Shown here in pieces: positions 62,948-64,000 of a DNA stretch of 64,000 nt. The notes below the pieces were generated by a model, which saw nothing but the letters and a program-made list of their open reading frames with translations, was not told the origin of the DNA and did no database searches. Within the stretch, counting starts at the first letter, position 1. Each line of letters starts with the position of its first letter. The position numbers and the translations under genes are program-made. Source of the DNA: Candidatus Gastranaerophilales bacterium (GTDB lineage: Bacteria > Cyanobacteriota > Vampirovibrionia > Gastranaerophilales > Gastranaerophilaceae); contig CALUUK010000007.1 in assembly GCA_944323955.1 (NCBI GenBank), positions 62,001-126,000 of the forward strand, written 5' to 3'.

Positions 62948-63481
62948 TTATTGATTAACACAGGATTTGGATAATTTGTAAATTAAATGTGTCATTTTCT
63001 TATTTCTAACATTTTTTATAAATTTACCGCAGATTTTGGCATTCAAATTTTCAGCAACTTTGCGTGATGATAGATTATTTGGACGAATTTCAAAAATAAC
63101 TTCATTTAAGTGTAATATATTAAATGCATAATTAATTAATGCTTTGGCTGCTTCAACTGCATAACCTTTGTGCCAATATTCTTTTTTTAAAATATATCCA
63201 ATTTCATAGTATTGGTGTTTATCAATTATGTCAGGCATTAGAGCAGCTTGTCCCAAAATTTTTCCCGACCCATTTTCAATCATTAAAAAATAACCGAGGT
63301 TGTATTTTCTGTAGAATTCTATATTCTTATCAATCCAATTTTGAATATCTTGTATACTGAAATCATATTCCCAAGAATACATAACATCTTTATCTTGTAA
63401 TATAATTTTTAATTCTTCAAAATCATTTTGAGTTATATATCTTAAAATCAGTCTTTCTGTTTTTAAAAACACATTTTGCAT
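62948..63481 (-). CDS. GNAT N-acetyltransferase (RimJ/RimL type)
   Basis: 177 residues with LKTERLILRYITQNDFEELK at the start, GYILKKEYWHKGYAVEAAKALINYAF (acetyl-CoA pyrophosphate-binding region) and IRPNNLSSRKVAENLNA. This is the RimJ/RimL branch that acetylates protein N-termini or small molecules; substrate not determined. It is monocistronic, convergent with the nucleotidyltransferase gene, and its 5' region of 188 bases lies back to back with the last gene. Confidence 0.82.
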   Translation of the reverse strand: MQNVFLKTERLILRYITQNDFEELKIILQDKDVMYSWEYDFSIQDIQNWIDKNIEFYRKYNLGYFLMIENGSGKILGQAALMPDIIDKHQYYEIGYILKKEYWHKGYAVEAAKALINYAFNILHLNEVIFEIRPNNLSSRKVAENLNAKICGKFIKNVRNKKMTHLIYKLSKSCVNQ

Positions 63482-63669
63482 AAAATAGATTTTATCATAA
63501 ATATGTTTTTAAAAATTTCATATTATATAATTAAACCGTTTGTTCTGCGTGTCATAAGGGTTATTTGACGGTTTTGTTCGCTGCTTGATTTATTATATTG
63601 TACAGATAGTTTGATTTTTTTCGGCAAATTGAAGTCACTGTTTTGTATCAATTATGATATATTTGATTT

Positions 63670-64000
63670 ATGCAAATTAAAGAAATAACCGCAAATAAAA
63701 CTGATTATACGGATATTTTGTTAATCGGCGATGAAGATGAAAATATGATTAGCAAATACATAGAGCAGTCGACTGTTTTTGCTTTGTACGCAAATAATGC
63801 ATTGACTTCTGTATGTGCTGTTATAACAACGGATAACGAAACTATTGAAATAAAAAACCTTGCTACATATCCCGAATACCAAAATAAAGGTTATGCATCG
63901 GCATTGATTGACTTTGTATGTAATAAATATAAAACAGAGTTTAAATACTTAATTCTCGGAACAGGAGAAAACAATAAAACACTGTCATTCTATAAAAACC
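63670..64000 (+). CDS. GNAT N-acetyltransferase, 5' part only
   Basis: 110 complete codons before the window ends. MQIKEITANKTDYTDIL begins the protein; NLATYPEYQNKGYASALIDFV is the GNAT motif A with Q/R-x-x-G-x-G/A-like loop, and LILGTGENNKTLSFYKN is the following strand-helix. About 30-50 residues remain beyond position 64000. A TATATT box lies six bases before the ATG with no Shine-Dalgarno, hinting at a leaderless start. Substrate unknown. Confidence 0.75.
   Translation, partial: MQIKEITANKTDYTDILLIGDEDENMISKYIEQSTVFALYANNALTSVCAVITTDNETIEIKNLATYPEYQNKGYASALIDFVCNKYKTEFKYLILGTGENNKTLSFYKN

Overview
The window is an AT-rich, densely coded chromosomal segment with no rRNA, tRNA, CRISPR array, transposon or phage gene that I can see. 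The best taxonomic clue is the OmpR-type response regulator at 16291-17040, which closely matches the cyanobacterial RpaB/Ycf27 family along its whole length. A pipY-sepF pair and a PBS-lyase-type HEAT-repeat protein point the same way. There is no photosynthesis gene, base composition is low in GC, and LPS export genes (lptB, an lptF/G permease, an msbA-like exporter) indicate a diderm envelope. I infer a non-photosynthetic cyanobacterial relative (Melainabacteria/Vampirovibrionia, probably a gut Gastranaerophilales). This is inference from protein character, not from a marker tree.

Layout. 1-8847 (minus) is one operon holding the whole de novo UMP pathway in the order pyrK-pyrD-pyrE-pyrB-pyrC-pyrF::carA-carB, with PyrF and CarA fused into one polypeptide and carB running off the left edge. 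Its leader carries a good promoter, a 12-codon leader peptide and an intrinsic terminator hairpin that starts at the leader stop codon, the layout expected for translation-coupled attenuation. 8965-16172 holds a rhodanese, a membrane-anchored lytic-transglycosylase-like protein, hisD with a trifunctional HisA-HisI-HisE fusion, bioB-cysK and an unknown anchored protein. 16291-22783 holds rpaB, a DMT permease, an orphan DUF2229 protein, pipY-sepF, a Xer recombinase and a PfkB kinase. 22796-26901 is trpB-trpA followed by a U32-like Fe-S protein and a radical SAM enzyme. 26975-35636 holds tpiA, anmK, a ManC-type enzyme, dxr, aroQ, an lptB-lptF/G-phosphodiester glycosidase operon and the HEAT protein.

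35982-46319 contains a UbiA-type prenyltransferase, small and secreted unknowns, a large membrane-TPR protein, and a tight run lysA-cdaA-(KDPG-aldolase-like)-gcvPB-bioA-bioD. 46314-53917 holds rsmG with a STAND-like NTPase-TPR protein, secreted unknowns, a protein with kinase-fold motifs, a uridine-kinase-like enzyme and nadD-yqeK. 53981-64000 holds two more radical SAM paralogues in a tail-to-tail pair, a two-subunit CoA-transferase, an MsbA-like exporter with two SGNH-type proteins, a D-2-hydroxyacid dehydrogenase overlapping a nucleotidyltransferase, and two GNAT acetyltransferases, the last cut by the window end.

Recurrent themes are enzyme fusions in nucleotide and histidine synthesis, repeated TAATG stop/start couplings inside operons, several genes whose -10 box lies only 6-9 bases before the start codon (candidate leaderless mRNAs), and three related radical SAM enzymes with an N-terminal cysteine-rich, Twitch/SPASM-like region. 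The most system-like findings are the pyr attenuator, the PyrF-CarA and HisA-HisIE fusions, and the U32-like/radical SAM pair.
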